Shown piece by piece: positions 6,511-7,459 of a stretch of 7,459 nucleotides of DNA. Each line of letters begins with the position of its first letter. The stretch's first letter is position 1. The notes under the pieces are model-generated. The model saw nothing but the letters and a program-made list of their open reading frames with translations. It was not told where the DNA came from and did no database searches. The DNA lies in contig JAEZXM010000560.1 in the NCBI GenBank assembly GCA_023419875.1, positions 1-7,459 of the forward strand, in the 5' to 3' direction. The stretch is from Pseudomonadota bacterium. Lineage in GTDB: Bacteria; Myxococcota; Myxococcia; Myxococcales; Anaeromyxobacteraceae. Position numbers and translations under genes: made by a program.

Positions 6511-7263
6511 TCAGGACTCCCGCGGCCCCCCGCCCACCGTGGTACCGAGCTCCTCGCCCAGGACCACCCGGCGGACGTTGCCGCGCTGGGTGAGGTCGAA
6601 CACGATGATGGGCAGCTCGTTGTCCATGCACAAGCTGATGGCCGTCGAGTCCATCACCTTCAAATTCCGCTTCAGCACGTCGATGTAGCTGAGCTCCTTG
6701 AACTTGGTGGCGGCGGGGTTCTTCTTCGGGTCGTCGGTGTAGACGCCGTCCACCTTGGTCGCCTTGAGGAGCACGTCCGCGTGGATCTCCATCGCCCGGA
6801 GCGAGGCGGCGGTGTCGGTGGTGAAATACGGGTTGCCTGTCCCGGCGGCGAAGATCACCACCCGTCCCTTCTCGAGGTGCCGGATGGCGCGGCGGCGGAT
6901 GTACGGCTCGGCCACCTGGTGCATCTCGATGGCCGACTGCACGCGGGTGGGGACGCCGATCTTCTCGAGCGCGTCCTGGAGCGCCATCGAGTTGATGACC
7001 GTCGCGAGCATCCCCATGTAGTCGGCGGAGGAGCGGTCCATGCCCTCGGTCGCGCCGGAGACGCCGCGGAAGATGTTGCCGCCGCCGATCGTCATGGCGA
7101 CCTCGACGCCGAGGTCCACCACGTCCTTCACGTCCTGGGCGATGGCCGCGAGCGTCTTGGGCGAGATGCCGTACTTCCCGTCGCCCATGAGGGCCTCGCC
7201 GGACAGCTTCAGCAGGATCCGCTTGTACCGGGGCTTGGGCGTCGCCGCTCGCGCGTTGGACAT
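6511..7263 (-). CDS. pyrH: Uridylate kinase (UMP kinase)
   Basis: PyrH phosphorylates UMP to UDP with ATP (EC 2.7.4.22), the gateway to all pyrimidine nucleotides, and acts as a cytoplasmic hexamer in bacteria. The 250 residues carry the amino-acid-kinase family signatures: KRILLKLSGEAL (14-25) for phosphate binding, MTIGGGNIFRG (57-67), DRSSADYMGMLATVINSMAL (76-95) for UMP contacts, AAGTGNPYFTTDTAA (139-153), KATKVDGVYTDDPKKNPAA (167-185) and MDSTAISLCMDN (204-215). The N-terminal ten or so residues (MSNARAATPKPR) are variable in this family. ATG 7263 is chosen because the conserved region begins at residue 13 and a good promoter ends 9 bases upstream. The same frame is open further upstream, but that part does not resemble the family. 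There is no clear Shine-Dalgarno. It is the first gene of the pyrH-frr unit. Confidence 0.97.
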   Translation of the reverse strand: MSNARAATPKPRYKRILLKLSGEALMGDGKYGISPKTLAAIAQDVKDVVDLGVEVAMTIGGGNIFRGVSGATEGMDRSSADYMGMLATVINSMALQDALEKIGVPTRVQSAIEMHQVAEPYIRRRAIRHLEKGRVVIFAAGTGNPYFTTDTAASLRAMEIHADVLLKATKVDGVYTDDPKKNPAATKFKELSYIDVLKRNLKVMDSTAISLCMDNELPIIVFDLTQRGNVRRVVLGEELGTTVGGGPRES

Positions 7264-7272
7264 GGTCGGCGG

Positions 7273-7301
7273 TTTGTACCGAGCGCCGAAAGGTCGGTCA
7301 A
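7273..7301 (-). promoter_or_regulatory. Sigma-70-type promoter of pyrH-frr
   Basis: On the minus strand TTGACC (7301-7296, 5 of 6 to TTGACA) is followed after exactly 17 bases by TACAAA (7278-7273, 4 of 6 to TATAAT). Transcription should start near 7266, only a few bases before the pyrH ATG at 7263, so the message would be leaderless or almost so. This agrees with the lack of a ribosome binding site there. Confidence 0.6.
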
Positions 7302-7311
7302 GGAAGGCGGC

Positions 7312-7324
7312 GCCCAGCGTGGGC
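7312..7324 (-). terminator. Small hairpin after the upstream gene, possible weak terminator
   Basis: GCCCA-GCG-TGGGC (7312-7324) is a perfect 5-base stem with a 3-base loop, between the stop of the upstream gene and the pyrH -35 box. A flanking GGCGC/GCGCC pair (7309-7313 and 7332-7336) gives an alternative larger fold. No T-run follows on the minus strand, so intrinsic termination is doubtful. Confidence 0.22.
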
Positions 7325-7342
7325 CCCCGGAGCGCCGGTCCG

Positions 7343-7459
7343 TCAGGCGGCGCCTCCGGCGGCCTCCGGCCCGTGCCCCGCGCCTCCGGCGATCGTCCCG
7401 CCGCCCGAGCCCCTGCGACGGCGACGGCGTCCGCCCCGGCGCCTTCGCCGCTTGCGGGC
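7343..7459 (-). CDS. C-terminal tail of an Arg-rich protein (partial)
   Basis: One minus-strand frame enters from the window edge and ends at TGA 7345-7343, leaving 38 residues. It begins with an extremely basic stretch, ARKRRRRRGG then RRRRRR, followed by a Gly/Ala tail ending EAAGGAA. Such tails occur at the ends of RNA-binding proteins, for example RNase E/G, DEAD-box helicases and some pseudouridine synthases, but the family cannot be decided from the tail. It does not resemble the end of EF-Ts, which is usually encoded just before pyrH. It lies 79 bases before pyrH on the same strand. The other two minus frames are also open here because of high GC, so the reading frame itself is only likely. 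Confidence 0.4.
   Translation of the reverse strand, partial: ARKRRRRRGGRRRRRRGSGGGTIAGGAGHGPEAAGGAA

Overview
This is a high-GC (roughly 70% or more by eye) bacterial chromosome segment. Codon use, the pyrH-frr pair and the flavour of the proteins fit a deltaproteobacterial or Myxococcota organism, possibly close to Anaeromyxobacter. That assignment is inferred from remembered protein resemblance, not from a search. No rRNA, tRNA, CRISPR array, insertion sequence or phage gene was seen.

Layout from left to right. Positions 1-326 (minus) hold the N-terminal part of a stand-alone LuxR/GerE-type helix-turn-helix protein that runs off the window. A 401-base gap (327-727) follows, with only weak regulatory candidates. 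Next is nadE (728-2416, plus), a complete glutamine-dependent NAD+ synthetase with all catalytic motifs. Converging on it with a 25-base gap is a large minus-strand gene (5024-2442) encoding a cytoplasmic hybrid sensor: a LacI-type ligand-binding domain without the DNA-binding head, a GAF-like middle region, a coiled coil and a histidine kinase core with a variant H-box. About 310 bases carrying inverted repeats separate it from a divergent small four-helix membrane protein gene of the CopD/DUF2269 type (5334-5780, plus). A dispersed-type extragenic palindrome at 5797-5890 lies between that gene and the converging frr. The right end is a minus-strand translation and nucleotide block: an Arg-rich protein tail (7459-7343), a well-formed sigma-70-type promoter, pyrH (UMP kinase) and frr (ribosome recycling factor), with pyrH and frr 17 bases apart.

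Most of the window is housekeeping: NAD synthesis, UMP phosphorylation and ribosome recycling. pyrH and frr form one transcription unit. The hybrid sensor kinase is an orphan here, with no response regulator beside it, and is the most interesting item. Two smaller points stand out. The pyrH promoter sits so close to its ATG that the mRNA should be leaderless or nearly so. The gene before pyrH also does not look like tsf, the usual neighbour. I found no convincing evidence for a wholly new multi-gene system.
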